Positions 17,688 to 26,035 of a DNA stretch of 64,000 bases are shown in pieces. The stretch's first letter is position 1. Every line of letters starts with the position of its first letter. The position numbers and the translations under genes are program-made. This stretch comes from Candidatus Methylomirabilota bacterium (GTDB taxonomy: Bacteria > Methylomirabilota > Methylomirabilia > Methylomirabilales > Methylomirabilaceae), in the NCBI GenBank assembly GCA_003104975.1, contig PQAM01000004.1:124001-188000 (forward strand), written 5' to 3'. Below the pieces are notes generated by a model that saw nothing but the letters and a program-made list of their open reading frames with translations, was not told the origin of the DNA and did not search any database.

Positions 17688-17767
17688 AGGGTTTGGGGTT
17701 TAGGGGCTAGGGTTGAAGGGAAAGTCCCGCGTTTGCCAAAACCCTATACCCCATACCCTACACCCTA
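17688..17767. repeat. Telomere-like G-rich/C-rich inverted array 1
   Basis: Irregular runs of GGGTTT, GGGGTTTA and GGGGCTAGGG on the plus strand (17688-17720) are followed after a spacer by the complementary type CCCTATA, CCCCATA, CCCTACA (17736-17767). The C-rich arm abuts the stop codon of the aminotransferase gene. The transcript could fold into a long imperfect hairpin or a G-quadruplex. Confidence 0.7.
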
Positions 17768-19090
17768 TTTTTTCCACCCTGTCTTTTGCAGTTCGGCGAA
17801 GGCTTCATCGAGGATGGCCAGGCCGTCCAGGGCCTGCGCCTCCGTGATCAGGAGCGGCGGGTTGATTCGAATATTGTAGGAATAGCACATGGCGAGGAGT
17901 CCCCGTTTGAGGCAGGCCTGAAACAGTCGCTGCGCGTGATGTTTCGCAAGCGGCTCCTTCGTCTCCCGATCCTTGACCAGCTCGATCCCCAACAATAGCC
18001 CTCTCCCCCGTACGTCGCCGATGAAGGGGTATTTCTCCTTCAGCGCCTCCAACTGCTTCAGCATGACGACGCCGACGCGCCTGGCGTTCGCCACAAGTTG
18101 ATCCTTCAGAATCACCTCAAGCGTCGCCAGCCCGGCCGTGGCGGCGAGCGGATTGCCTCCATAGCTGGAGGAGCTGCCGCTTGGGTTGCTGAAGGGTGCG
18201 TGCGCCATCAGTTCCTGTGTCGAGATCACCCCGCTGACCGGGAATCCCCCGCCTATTCCTTTGCCGACCGTCATGACATCCGGCACAATCGGCTCGTGAT
18301 CGCACCCCCACATCGACCCGGTACGGCCGAATCCGGTGAGCATCTCGTCGGCGATCAGCAGGGCGTCGTGCTCTTTGGCGACCGCCTGCACAGCGCTCAA
18401 GAATCCTTGAGGCGGAATGACGTTCCCAGCGGTCCCCTGGATCGGCTCCACAATAATCGCGGCGATCTCACCCTGGGTCTGATATCGGATGACATCCCGC
18501 AAGAAATCGGCGCAGGCGATCCCGCAACCGGGATACTGAAGCCTCAGGGGACAGCGATAACAGTTGGCGTATGGCGCGCTATAGAGACCTGGCATAAAGG
18601 GCCCCAACTGCTTCTTAAAGTCATCCCCCAACAGTCCAAGGACCCCGCCGGTCTTGCCGTGGAATCCGCCCCAAAACCCGATAAACTCAAATCGCTTCGT
18701 GACCGACTTGGCCAGTCGGAATGCGGCCTCAACCGCCTCTGCGCCGCCGGAAAACATCTGGATCCGCTTGAGCCCTCGCGGCGTGATCGAAGCCAGCAGC
18801 GCGAGAAACCGCGCGCGGTTCTCGGTGGTAAAGCTGCCGAACGTCAGTCGTTCGACCTGGGCCTTCAGCGCCTCAACGTAGTGCGGGTGCGCATGCCCGA
18901 TGCTCCCGACGCCGATTCCGGCCATGAAATCGAGATATCGATTACCGTCCTCATCAATCAGGGTGCACCCTTCCCCCCTCGCCATTGCCAACCCGGAATA
19001 GAGTGCGATCGACTGCAGGCCCGGCGCCATGTAACGCGCCTCGCGTTTGACGATGGCCCTCGACCGCTTGCCGGGAATAGTACGCTTCAT
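17765..19090 (-). CDS. Class III pyridoxal-phosphate aminotransferase
   Basis: The 441-residue protein starts at the ATG at 19090, overlapping the stop of the ATP-grasp gene (ATGA). It has the fold-type I, class III signature around LLIADEMLTGFGRTG, followed by the PLP lysine in VGKGIGGGFP. It also has the cysteine-rich insertion CYRCP with PGCGIACADF seen in 4-aminobutyrate aminotransferase-like enzymes. Substrates in this class include ornithine, GABA and, for HpnO, a hopanoid aldehyde. The cluster suggests an amine is placed on a lipid head group or cyclitol. HpnO-type amination of a hopanoid is an alternative, given the HpnN-like gene 4.5 kb away. Confidence 0.88.
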   Translation of the reverse strand: MKRTIPGKRSRAIVKREARYMAPGLQSIALYSGLAMARGEGCTLIDEDGNRYLDFMAGIGVGSIGHAHPHYVEALKAQVERLTFGSFTTENRARFLALLASITPRGLKRIQMFSGGAEAVEAAFRLAKSVTKRFEFIGFWGGFHGKTGGVLGLLGDDFKKQLGPFMPGLYSAPYANCYRCPLRLQYPGCGIACADFLRDVIRYQTQGEIAAIIVEPIQGTAGNVIPPQGFLSAVQAVAKEHDALLIADEMLTGFGRTGSMWGCDHEPIVPDVMTVGKGIGGGFPVSGVISTQELMAHAPFSNPSGSSSSYGGNPLAATAGLATLEVILKDQLVANARRVGVVMLKQLEALKEKYPFIGDVRGRGLLLGIELVKDRETKEPLAKHHAQRLFQACLKRGLLAMCYSYNIRINPPLLITEAQALDGLAILDEAFAELQKTGWKK

Positions 19091-19953
19091 TGGACGGTCC
19101 CCTTTCTCACGCGATACAGCAGCCATGCCGCGATCCGGGCGGCGGCCTCCTCGCGGAACAGTGCAAACGACGGCCAGGCGTTAATATCGATGAGGAATAT
19201 CCCGCCGGTAGGCGTGATGATGGCATCCCCCCCGTAGACCTCGAGGCCGATGGCGGCGGCCGCCTGCTGCGTCAGGGCCCGCAGCGCCTCTTCCGAAAAG
19301 GGATAGCGTGCCAGCTCCTGATCCCGGTGATAGAACCATCTGAACCACGTGTCCTTGTCATCGCCCGCATGCGGCATACCGATCCCGTAGAACTTGATCA
19401 GATCCCCGGGGATGTGCTGCTGCGCCACCACACGGGAGATCCCCCTGTCGTGAAGCGCGGCCAGGGCTATCTGGAACTGCTCCGGAGACGGTATCATCTC
19501 AACATCTCCGGATTGGGTATTATGGACATCCGCCCGCTTGATCCAGATCGGAAAAACGGCCCCTTCGAGCGATAGTGAAAGGTCACCGAGGCCGGACGGA
19601 TCGCTCGAAATGATCCGACTCTTTGGAATCGGAATCCCTGAGGCGGCCAGTAGCGGGATCATGCGATCCCGGTAGGTATTCAACACACCCCGCAGAGCAT
19701 TGACATGCGGAACACCTGCTCTCTCCAACGGTTCAAGCCGCTCGAGGGCTGCCATTCGCTCACACATCAAAAACACGAGGGAGGGAATAGGATCGTCGAC
19801 CCCTCCTCCCAGATCCTCCGGTGTTGTGAGGTGTACCTGGTAACCGGCCGCCTCAACATGTTTGGCGACCAGCCGCAGGATCTCAGTATCGTCGAATTCC
19901 CGGCCCGGCGAGTGTTGGCGTTCGCGAAATATCCCCAACAGGTACGGCATCAT
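19087..19953 (-). CDS. ATP-grasp ligase of RimK/D-Ala-D-Ala ligase type
   Basis: The 288-residue protein has the ATP-grasp pattern: a Rossmann-like N-terminus, LNTYRDRMIPLLAASGIPIP (109-128), the lysine-containing FPIWIKRAD strand, a VVAQQHIPGD segment, and a C-terminal metal-binding block ending IDINAWPSF. Such enzymes join a carboxylate to an amine through an acyl phosphate. The following aminotransferase gene is coupled by a 4-base overlap, suggesting the amine it makes is then acylated, for example by an amino acid. Upstream lies a telomere-like repeat array. Substrate identity is unknown. Confidence 0.82.
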   Translation of the reverse strand: MMPYLLGIFRERQHSPGREFDDTEILRLVAKHVEAAGYQVHLTTPEDLGGGVDDPIPSLVFLMCERMAALERLEPLERAGVPHVNALRGVLNTYRDRMIPLLAASGIPIPKSRIISSDPSGLGDLSLSLEGAVFPIWIKRADVHNTQSGDVEMIPSPEQFQIALAALHDRGISRVVAQQHIPGDLIKFYGIGMPHAGDDKDTWFRWFYHRDQELARYPFSEEALRALTQQAAAAIGLEVYGGDAIITPTGGIFLIDINAWPSFALFREEAAARIAAWLLYRVRKGTVQ

Positions 19954-19979
19954 CCGCTATTGCCTCCGCGTGTAAACCA

Positions 19980-20079
19980 GGGGTTGGGGGTTAGGAGTTA
20001 GGGGTTAGGGATACGCGGGTAGTTTTGCTTAGTCCCCATCCCCTAACCCCTATACCCTAACCCCTATCCCCTGTCCCTA
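19980..20079. repeat. Telomere-like G-rich/C-rich inverted array 2
   Basis: The plus strand carries GGGGTTGGGGGTTAGG and GGGGTTAGGG (19980-20010), then CCCCATCCCCTAACCCC and similar units (20032-20079). The C-rich arm contributes the last seven sense codons and the TAG stop of the nucleotidyltransferase gene, so it has entered the coding region. Confidence 0.75.
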
Positions 20080-20938
20080 ATAGGGTTTCAGCCAACTGAA
20101 GATCCTCGGCCCGATCGACATCGATCACCTGATCGATCACCACCCCATAGACCGGTTGCCCGCTGGTGACCAGCCATATCAGAAAGTCCCGCAGCCGGCC
20201 CAGTGTGTCCGGATGTGGAGCATCAGTAAAGAGCGAATCGGATATCAGGTAGAGTCCGGCCGTTACAGCATTACCCGAGATGCCGCCGATGGCCGTAACC
20301 AGCCCGGATGGATCGAGAGTCACCCACAGCGGCTTCTCGTCGGCGACGAACGGCGTCACAGCCAGGACCGCGGCGGCCTGACGGCAGCCCCTGGCCTGTT
20401 CAACGAACCGGCGAAATGCCGGTTCCGGACAGATCCAGTCGACGGTGGACATGAGGATCGCACCCGGGCCGGATCGCGTGCCCACCTCCCAGAAGCTTTC
20501 ATACGATGAACGGGTCGTTTTTATGATGCAGTCTATGTCGAGCTCCGGGAACCGATCCCGGATGAAGGCGGCGCACGCTCGATCATCCTCGTTGAAAATG
20601 ATCCGTAGCCGCGTGATGCCTGCGTTCGCGAAGTTGTCCACCACCCGCTCGATCAGCGGGAGACCGGCAACGGGCACCATCGGCTTCGGCATCGTGAGGC
20701 CGTCCCGTTTTAATCGCGATCCCTCCCCGGCTGCAATAATACCTCCCGTGAGGCCTTCTCCCGATAGCCTCCTGCCCGCGTCATTGCGAGGGAGCGCAGC
20801 GACCGAAGCAATCTCATCGTTGTTCGCACCCTCAAAGGCGGCGAGATTGCCACGCTCCCGTCGGTCGCTCGCAATGACAGAATCGAAGGGACGTTCATGC
20901 GTATGGGTCAGCCGCGAGCCCATGCGGTATGGCCTCAC
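20057..20938 (-). CDS. Sugar- or alcohol-phosphate nucleotidyltransferase with a repeat-derived insert
   Basis: The 293-residue protein probably starts at GTG 20938, overlapping the stop of the HAD gene by four bases. Catalytic features begin only at residue 65: GGIIAAGEGSRL, then MPKPMVPVAG, the canonical nucleotide-binding loop and lysine of the GT-A nucleotidyltransferases. In this cluster it is the best candidate for a CTP:inositol-phosphate cytidylyltransferase; that specificity is inferred. Residues about 20-54 (for example DRRERGNLAAFEG and DEIASVAALPRND) are encoded by the palindromic repeat at 20780-20878. The C-terminal seven residues come from a G-rich array. Both ends of the gene were thus altered by repeats. 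Confidence 0.85.
   Translation of the reverse strand: MRPYRMGSRLTHTHERPFDSVIASDRRERGNLAAFEGANNDEIASVAALPRNDAGRRLSGEGLTGGIIAAGEGSRLKRDGLTMPKPMVPVAGLPLIERVVDNFANAGITRLRIIFNEDDRACAAFIRDRFPELDIDCIIKTTRSSYESFWEVGTRSGPGAILMSTVDWICPEPAFRRFVEQARGCRQAAAVLAVTPFVADEKPLWVTLDPSGLVTAIGGISGNAVTAGLYLISDSLFTDAPHPDTLGRLRDFLIWLVTSGQPVYGVVIDQVIDVDRAEDLQLAETLLGTGDRG
20780..20878. repeat. Palindromic dispersed repeat, copy A (inside a reading frame)
   Basis: It runs from GTCATTGCGAGGGAGCGCAG to the mirror-image end GGTCGCTCGCAATGAC, with inner inverted halves GAAGCAATCTC and GAGATTGCC. The second copy is at 60013-60102. Read on the minus strand it is in frame with the nucleotidyltransferase. Confidence 0.8.
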
Positions 20939-21624
20939 TGCAACACCTCCCGAAGATCCGCTAAGGACTTGATCACGGGATCATCCGGGCAACAGGGCGC
21001 AAGGGCGCCTGACCGATCCGAGGCCAGCCAGATATGGGGCATTCCGAGCGCCTTGGCGCCCTTCATGTCTCGCGGTAACGAATCCCCGACAAAGATCGCC
21101 TCTTGTGGGCCGAGTCGTAACGGTGTGAGCGCGGCCTGAAAGATACGGGGATCCGGCTTGATAAACCCGACGCAGGCCGAGTCAACCATAACGCTCATCA
21201 ATGGCGCAAGCCCCGTTTCGAGACAGACCTGTTCAAGATTCCCGTAAAAGTTCGAGACGATCCCGAGCCGGTATCGCGCCGACAGCCCGCGCAAGGTCTC
21301 CATGTTCGAACGGATCTTATTCACCGAGTCCTGCCAAAACCGGTTGGCCAGACGCGATGCCAGATCGGAATCGCCAATATTCAACGCCTTCAATACGCCG
21401 GTCGCCAACAGCACGATGCTCTCCTGAAACGAGCAACCGGCAAGCCTCTGCGCCACCAGCGCGTCATCGGCCGCATAAAAGGCTCGATCGTACCGATCCT
21501 GATCCAGTACCACCTGTTCAGCGAGGCAGAGCCGACGGAATCGATCTTTCCAGGGGATCCCGTCGGCGTCCAGCGTACCTCCGAAATCGAACAGAATCGC
21601 CTGTGCGCGGCCGTTCATGCCCAT
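20935..21624 (-). CDS. HAD-superfamily hydrolase (phosphatase)
   Basis: The 229-residue protein has HAD motif I in slightly changed form (LFDFGGTLD, 11-19; first aspartate D13, second position G instead of D, then D19). Motif II is in LGIVSNFYG, and the C-terminal motif with IFVGDSLPRDMKGAKALG is close to motif IV. A distinct cap of about 100 residues follows motif I. HAD phosphatases remove phosphate from small metabolites. In this cluster it could act on an inositol or lipid phosphate. It overlaps both neighbours by one to four bases, which implies tight co-translation. Confidence 0.85.
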   Translation of the reverse strand: MGMNGRAQAILFDFGGTLDADGIPWKDRFRRLCLAEQVVLDQDRYDRAFYAADDALVAQRLAGCSFQESIVLLATGVLKALNIGDSDLASRLANRFWQDSVNKIRSNMETLRGLSARYRLGIVSNFYGNLEQVCLETGLAPLMSVMVDSACVGFIKPDPRIFQAALTPLRLGPQEAIFVGDSLPRDMKGAKALGMPHIWLASDRSGALAPCCPDDPVIKSLADLREVLQ

Positions 21625-22643
21625 CAGCCTGCGACCTCACGAGGCGCCCCACCGATTCCCATCTTCATCGCCAGCAGGATGAGCAGACCGGGGATCGCCC
21701 AGGTGACCTCTCTCCCCCGGCGAATAATACTGTAGACGGCGCCCTCCGCAGCGGGCAAACCGAGAACCGAAAAGACAGCGACTCGCACCGTTTCCGCGCT
21801 CCCGACCCGACCAGGGATGAAAAAGATCAGGGTATTCAGGACCATCGCCAGGCTCTCAACAGATACCGCCATCGCCAGGCTCGGCTTCGCCGACAGCCAC
21901 TGCAGCACAATATAGGTCTCCAGCAGCCCGCCGCACCATCCGAGCAGACAGAGAAAGGTCGCCCAGTAGAAGACCGGCATACGGGTCTTGTAGAAGAGCG
22001 CGAGCCATCGATCCAGCGATGCCGTGGCGCGCCATTCCGGGTTGATCTGCTCCGGTTTCAACCCGATCTTGACCAGCCCGCGGATCAACGCCCCAAAGGC
22101 CCCGCGCTTCAGCGCCCAGAAGGCCGCCACGACAGCCACCCCCATACCAGCGGCCAATATCAGCGCGGCAACCTGCAGAGCCGCAGGGAGCGCGAACTGG
22201 GTGACGGCAACGCCCAGGCTGAAACTCAGAAACAGCACCTGCGCCACGATCTCGGCATGCTTGTGGACCATGATCGAGGTCACCGAGCGGCTGAATCCCA
22301 CCGAGCGGCTCAACAGGTGCGCCTTGACCGGCTCTCCGGCCAGGTTGGCGGGCGGCACGAAATAGTTGACCGAATCGCCCACCAGGTAGACGCCGAACAT
22401 CCGCCAGTATCCGATCTGCCTCGCCCTGGAACCGATCAGGACCCACCACCCCGACATAAAGGCCATCTGCGCAAAGAGGTAGAGGACGACCAACAGAAAG
22501 AACCATTGTCCGATGACGGCAATATTCTGCCGAATGGCCGGCCACCCGATCCTCTGGCAGAGCCAGACGATCCCGAGCAACCCCGCAAGCATGAGCAGGG
22601 GCCGCACCACGGAACCGAACCGTTTGAACCACCCGTATATCAT
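21624..22643 (-). CDS. YbhN/AglD-like membrane protein (lysylphosphatidylglycerol synthase TM family)
   Basis: The 339-residue protein has about eight hydrophobic segments and the family signature region GDSVNYFVPPANLAGEPVKA (111-130), in which the N-x-x-x-P and G-E motifs are typical. The later FIIPGRVGS-like block FFIPGRVGSAETVRV is also typical. Relatives include the flippase half of MprF and archaeal AglD; they are thought to move or present polar lipids in the membrane. Being first in the cluster (reading leftward) and overlapping the HAD gene, it is a good candidate for exporting the lipid made by the downstream enzymes. Confidence 0.85.
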   Translation of the reverse strand: MIYGWFKRFGSVVRPLLMLAGLLGIVWLCQRIGWPAIRQNIAVIGQWFFLLVVLYLFAQMAFMSGWWVLIGSRARQIGYWRMFGVYLVGDSVNYFVPPANLAGEPVKAHLLSRSVGFSRSVTSIMVHKHAEIVAQVLFLSFSLGVAVTQFALPAALQVAALILAAGMGVAVVAAFWALKRGAFGALIRGLVKIGLKPEQINPEWRATASLDRWLALFYKTRMPVFYWATFLCLLGWCGGLLETYIVLQWLSAKPSLAMAVSVESLAMVLNTLIFFIPGRVGSAETVRVAVFSVLGLPAAEGAVYSIIRRGREVTWAIPGLLILLAMKMGIGGAPREVAG

Positions 22644-22680
22644 AGGCGATAGGATGATAGACTATTCCTGCGCGCGTCGC

Positions 22681-24234
22681 TCACAACTGTTCCATAAATG
22701 AGGCGATCTCGTCGACGGCAACATTCTGCACCACGATCTCCGGCGTATAGATCACCTCGTCGGCCGCCCAGACCAGGGTACCCTTGACCTCTTTGCCGAC
22801 CGCGACGATATTGGAGAGCATCGAGCGGATATTGTCGTTGATGCGTACCGTATTCGGTTTGAGCGGTGCGACGATCCGTCCGTCCTTAATGATGTAGGAG
22901 TCGCCGACAACCGTACAGGTGAAGTCCCCCGCCCGCAGCCCGTTGATCGGATAGGTGTACCAGATCCGACCGATCAGCAGGCCGTCTTGGACGCCGGCGA
23001 CCAGTTCCTCAAGGCCCTGGTCTCCGCCCTGCACGACGGCATTGGTCGACGCGATGCCGGGTTGGACACCGAACTGCCGGCCGCCGCCGGCCCAGAACCG
23101 GAATCCGTTCCGCGGGACGATTGCGCGGCCCTGTTCGTTCGGGTCTCCCCCCAGCTTCTCTGCCCCTCTGGGATCTTTGAGGATACGCTGCTGTTCATAA
23201 TGACTTGCGAGCAGTCCGACCAGTTTGCCGCGCTGGATCAGCCAAGTCTTCCCGGTCGGCAGTCCCTCGCAGGTAATTCCCTTGCTCCCCATCAGGCCGC
23301 GCTGCGCGCCGTGGTCGTACAGGGTCAATCGACTCGATGCCACGCGCTTGCCAAGCCGGCCCATGAAGGGCGAGCTGTCGCTGTAGAAGTTACTGAGGCT
23401 CACCGACGGCAGGATCAGATTGTTCAGGAGGTCGGCGACCGGCTGACGCCCGAAGATGACCGTATATCGCCCGCCCTTGATCCGCTCTCCGCCCATTGCC
23501 GCCAAGGCATTCTGTGCGGCCTCGACGCCGGCGTCATCGGTGAACTGATCCAGGTGGGTCCCGGCAGAGCAGCCGCTCCCCTTGGAGGCCTTGGCCTCAA
23601 CCATGGCGGTGATAAAGGCCATGATCAGCGTCGATTCGTCGGTCTGGACCTCCGGCATAGCGGTCGAGGCGATGGCGATCCGCTCCTGCTGGATGGTGAC
23701 GTCGCCGCCCACGATGAGACCCAGCTCTTTGATTCGATCCCTCGTGCCTGCCAGCTCCAGCAGCCGTGGGGAGTTGAGAAAGGTCTTGAGGCTTCCCTGC
23801 AACACCCGCCAACCAACCTCGACCAACTCCTCGTCCCGAATCTTCATCAGTTTCGGATCGTGGTAGCGGCGGAGCCTCCGCCGCTCGCCCGTCGGTCTCG
23901 GTAGCGACGAGAACTCGGGGTCGGCAACGGCGCCGCGCCGGGCCTTTTCGAGGGCCCTCTTGACCCCGTCGAGGCTCAGATCGCTCGGTTCGCTCCCGAA
24001 CCCGACCGTGACGCCGGCCTCTGTCTTGAACACCGCCGTGATACCCAGACCGTACGATTCGCTCGACTTCGGCTCTTCGACGCCGTTACAGGGGATGTGC
24101 GAGGTATAGTTCAGCCGGGTCAAGAGATTGCCGTTACTCGCCGCAAACACCTCGACCTCGGTCACCTGATCGGCCGACCCCAGATATCCCAGAGCCTGTT
24201 CGACGGCCTTTGTAAGTTCAGCGGTTGAAATCAT
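22681..24234 (-). CDS. TldD/PmbA (TldE) family metallopeptidase subunit
   Basis: The 517-residue protein belongs to the TldD/TldE family: an N-terminal alpha/beta domain with a fold around VEVFAASNGNLLTR, a middle beta-barrel, and a C-terminal region with RDGLLIGRIWYTYPINGLRAGDF-type sequence (about 420-445). It lacks the zinc-binding HExxxH helix, so it corresponds to TldE/PmbA, the non-catalytic partner of TldD. The pair degrades unfolded peptides and processes ribosomal peptides such as microcin B17. The TldD-like gene lies 103 bases upstream in the same direction, separated by a telomere-like array. Confidence 0.88.
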   Translation of the reverse strand: MISTAELTKAVEQALGYLGSADQVTEVEVFAASNGNLLTRLNYTSHIPCNGVEEPKSSESYGLGITAVFKTEAGVTVGFGSEPSDLSLDGVKRALEKARRGAVADPEFSSLPRPTGERRRLRRYHDPKLMKIRDEELVEVGWRVLQGSLKTFLNSPRLLELAGTRDRIKELGLIVGGDVTIQQERIAIASTAMPEVQTDESTLIMAFITAMVEAKASKGSGCSAGTHLDQFTDDAGVEAAQNALAAMGGERIKGGRYTVIFGRQPVADLLNNLILPSVSLSNFYSDSSPFMGRLGKRVASSRLTLYDHGAQRGLMGSKGITCEGLPTGKTWLIQRGKLVGLLASHYEQQRILKDPRGAEKLGGDPNEQGRAIVPRNGFRFWAGGGRQFGVQPGIASTNAVVQGGDQGLEELVAGVQDGLLIGRIWYTYPINGLRAGDFTCTVVGDSYIIKDGRIVAPLKPNTVRINDNIRSMLSNIVAVGKEVKGTLVWAADEVIYTPEIVVQNVAVDEIASFMEQL

Positions 24235-24253
24235 CGTAAGCCTCCAGCAAAAA

Positions 24254-24338
24254 TAGGGTATGGGGTATAGGGTTTAGGGTGTGCACCTAGACCCAAAACC
24301 CCAAACCCTGTCTTTAGACCCTCCACCCTAAACCCTTT
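24254..24338. repeat. Telomere-like G-rich/C-rich inverted array 3
   Basis: Plus-strand TAGGGTATGGGGTATAGGG (24254-24272, continuing to 24280) is followed by ACCCAAAACCCCAAACCC and related units to 24338. The C-rich arm ends at the stop codon of the tldD gene, the same arrangement as arrays 1 and 2. Confidence 0.7.
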
Positions 24339-25906
24339 CACGATCCTGTCAGACGGGCGCGGCTGCGGATGGTGGGGCCGCCGTTGCCGAGCCGCTTGGT
24401 CTGCATCGGCTGGCCCTTGCCGCAATTCGGGATCGGATAGAGACGGAAATCGTTCCCGACCGCATCGACCTTCATCAGGTAGTCCTTGGTATCGGCCATG
24501 ATCCCGCCGTTACAGAACAGCTCGCCGATCTGGCCGTTCTTGATCTCGTAGACCTTCATGGCGGTAATCCGAAAATTCTCACGCGATTCGGCGATCGAGG
24601 GGGTCCGGTGCCCGACCAGATAGTAACCGTGGGGGATCTCTCGGATGATCTGCTGCGGGTCCTGTTCACCGGGGCCGAACACCGTATTCGACATCCGGAT
24701 TAACGGAACGAGCGAGGCGTCGGTCGCCTTGTATGACCCGTTCGGCGGCACACCCAGCACGGCGGCGGTCTGCCGGCTATTCATGAAGCCTGTAAAGATA
24801 CCGCGATCGATGTGTGTCACGCGTCTGGCCGGCGTCCCCTCGTGATCGTACTTGTAGTGGCCGTACCCGGGGAGAGAGGGATCGGAGAAGGCCGAGACGA
24901 GGGGCGAGGCAATCGGCTTACCCAGTTGGTGCTCGTGCAGATTCTGCAACAGCCAGCTTCGGCCGGCATAGGAGGTCTCCAGTTTGAGCGCGCGATCCAG
25001 CTCGGTCGGGTGGCCGACAATCTCGTGGGCCGTCAGGGTGTTGTAGTGCGGGTCGGTGACGACGACGACCTCGCGATCGGTCGCCTTGAGCGGCCGGGCA
25101 TTACACAGGTTGACGGCGTCCTGCGTGAGGCCTGCGCAGAATGTCCGAAACTCCGGGAACCGAATGGCCTCCTCGTGCACGCCTCTGGTTAAGGTCTCCC
25201 AGCCGCGCTGGTGGCCCATGTAGTCGTACAGCTCCTGGGTCCCTGATTTGCCGTGGGCGACAATGAAGCAGGTCCCCTGCGTCATGGCGAAGGTCTGATC
25301 GATGTCGGCCCCCTCAGAGCTGCAGAACAGCTCCCGGGTCAGCAGGGTGAAGGCAGAGACGAACGTATACTTGACGTGAGGGTCGAGCGCGAGACTGCCC
25401 CTGGAGATCTCGGTCGTCAGGTCGACGAGTTCCTCCAGCGGGACGGTCCGCGGGTCGATCTCGAACTGAGCGGGGACGGTATCCTGATGGATCTCGATGG
25501 GGGCGAGGATGGTGCTGCTCAACGTGTCGGCGATGGGCCCAAACTCGGTCCGGGCCGCCGCCTTGCGCTCGGCATTGGCCATGGCCCGATGATGCGCGTG
25601 GCGGAGCCCCTCCCTGACGACCTGCGCCAGTCGATCCAGGTCGGCCGCACCGAGCGATTGTCCGAAATAGCCCGGCGCCACCATCCCGTCGCCCGACAGG
25701 GCGCGGATGCCGATCGCAAAGCCATAGTCTCTAATGCTGTGTTTGCTCCCCCCGTTCTCTGCCGCCGCCGATTGGCCCTCATCGATCTGCACGCGAATAT
25801 CGGCGTAACGGCAGCCGCGCAGACTTCTCCGGTAGCGGGTCACAAGATCGCGGATCATCGGCCTGATCCGATCGATGATCTGGATGGTTATCGGCTCCAA
25901 CGCCAT
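24338..25906 (-). CDS. tldD: TldD-like metallopeptidase (catalytic subunit)
   Basis: The 522-residue protein carries the zinc-binding helix HEIVGHPTELD (near residues 296-306), matching the HExxxH motif of TldD, and the C-terminal zinc cysteine segment in LFCNGGIMADTKDYL. TldD with TldE forms a heterodimeric protease whose active site lies in a narrow tunnel. The TldE-like gene follows downstream. No ribosomal-peptide precursor or modification enzyme is evident next to it, so a housekeeping peptide-degradation role is more likely than maturation of a specific peptide. Confidence 0.9.
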   Translation of the reverse strand: MALEPITIQIIDRIRPMIRDLVTRYRRSLRGCRYADIRVQIDEGQSAAAENGGSKHSIRDYGFAIGIRALSGDGMVAPGYFGQSLGAADLDRLAQVVREGLRHAHHRAMANAERKAAARTEFGPIADTLSSTILAPIEIHQDTVPAQFEIDPRTVPLEELVDLTTEISRGSLALDPHVKYTFVSAFTLLTRELFCSSEGADIDQTFAMTQGTCFIVAHGKSGTQELYDYMGHQRGWETLTRGVHEEAIRFPEFRTFCAGLTQDAVNLCNARPLKATDREVVVVTDPHYNTLTAHEIVGHPTELDRALKLETSYAGRSWLLQNLHEHQLGKPIASPLVSAFSDPSLPGYGHYKYDHEGTPARRVTHIDRGIFTGFMNSRQTAAVLGVPPNGSYKATDASLVPLIRMSNTVFGPGEQDPQQIIREIPHGYYLVGHRTPSIAESRENFRITAMKVYEIKNGQIGELFCNGGIMADTKDYLMKVDAVGNDFRLYPIPNCGKGQPMQTKRLGNGGPTIRSRARLTGS

Positions 25907-26035
25907 CGCCGCCTCCCCCTCTTATTTCTCATCAGTTGAGACCTCATCGAGAATACGCAGAAAGAACGAATTATACTTCATCAGGATGAGAGCTGGAAAG
26001 CACTTTTGCGCAGGGCTGTACCGCTGCCAGGAATG

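Noticed and set aside
17765-20079. G-rich arrays as true telomeres or a linear chromosome end
   Set aside because: They are short, irregular, paired with C-rich arms and embedded between co-directional genes.
22681-25906. TldD/TldE pair as part of a modified-peptide (microcin-like) cluster
   Set aside because: No precursor peptide, cyclodehydratase, radical SAM enzyme or exporter is adjacent; housekeeping function is more likely.
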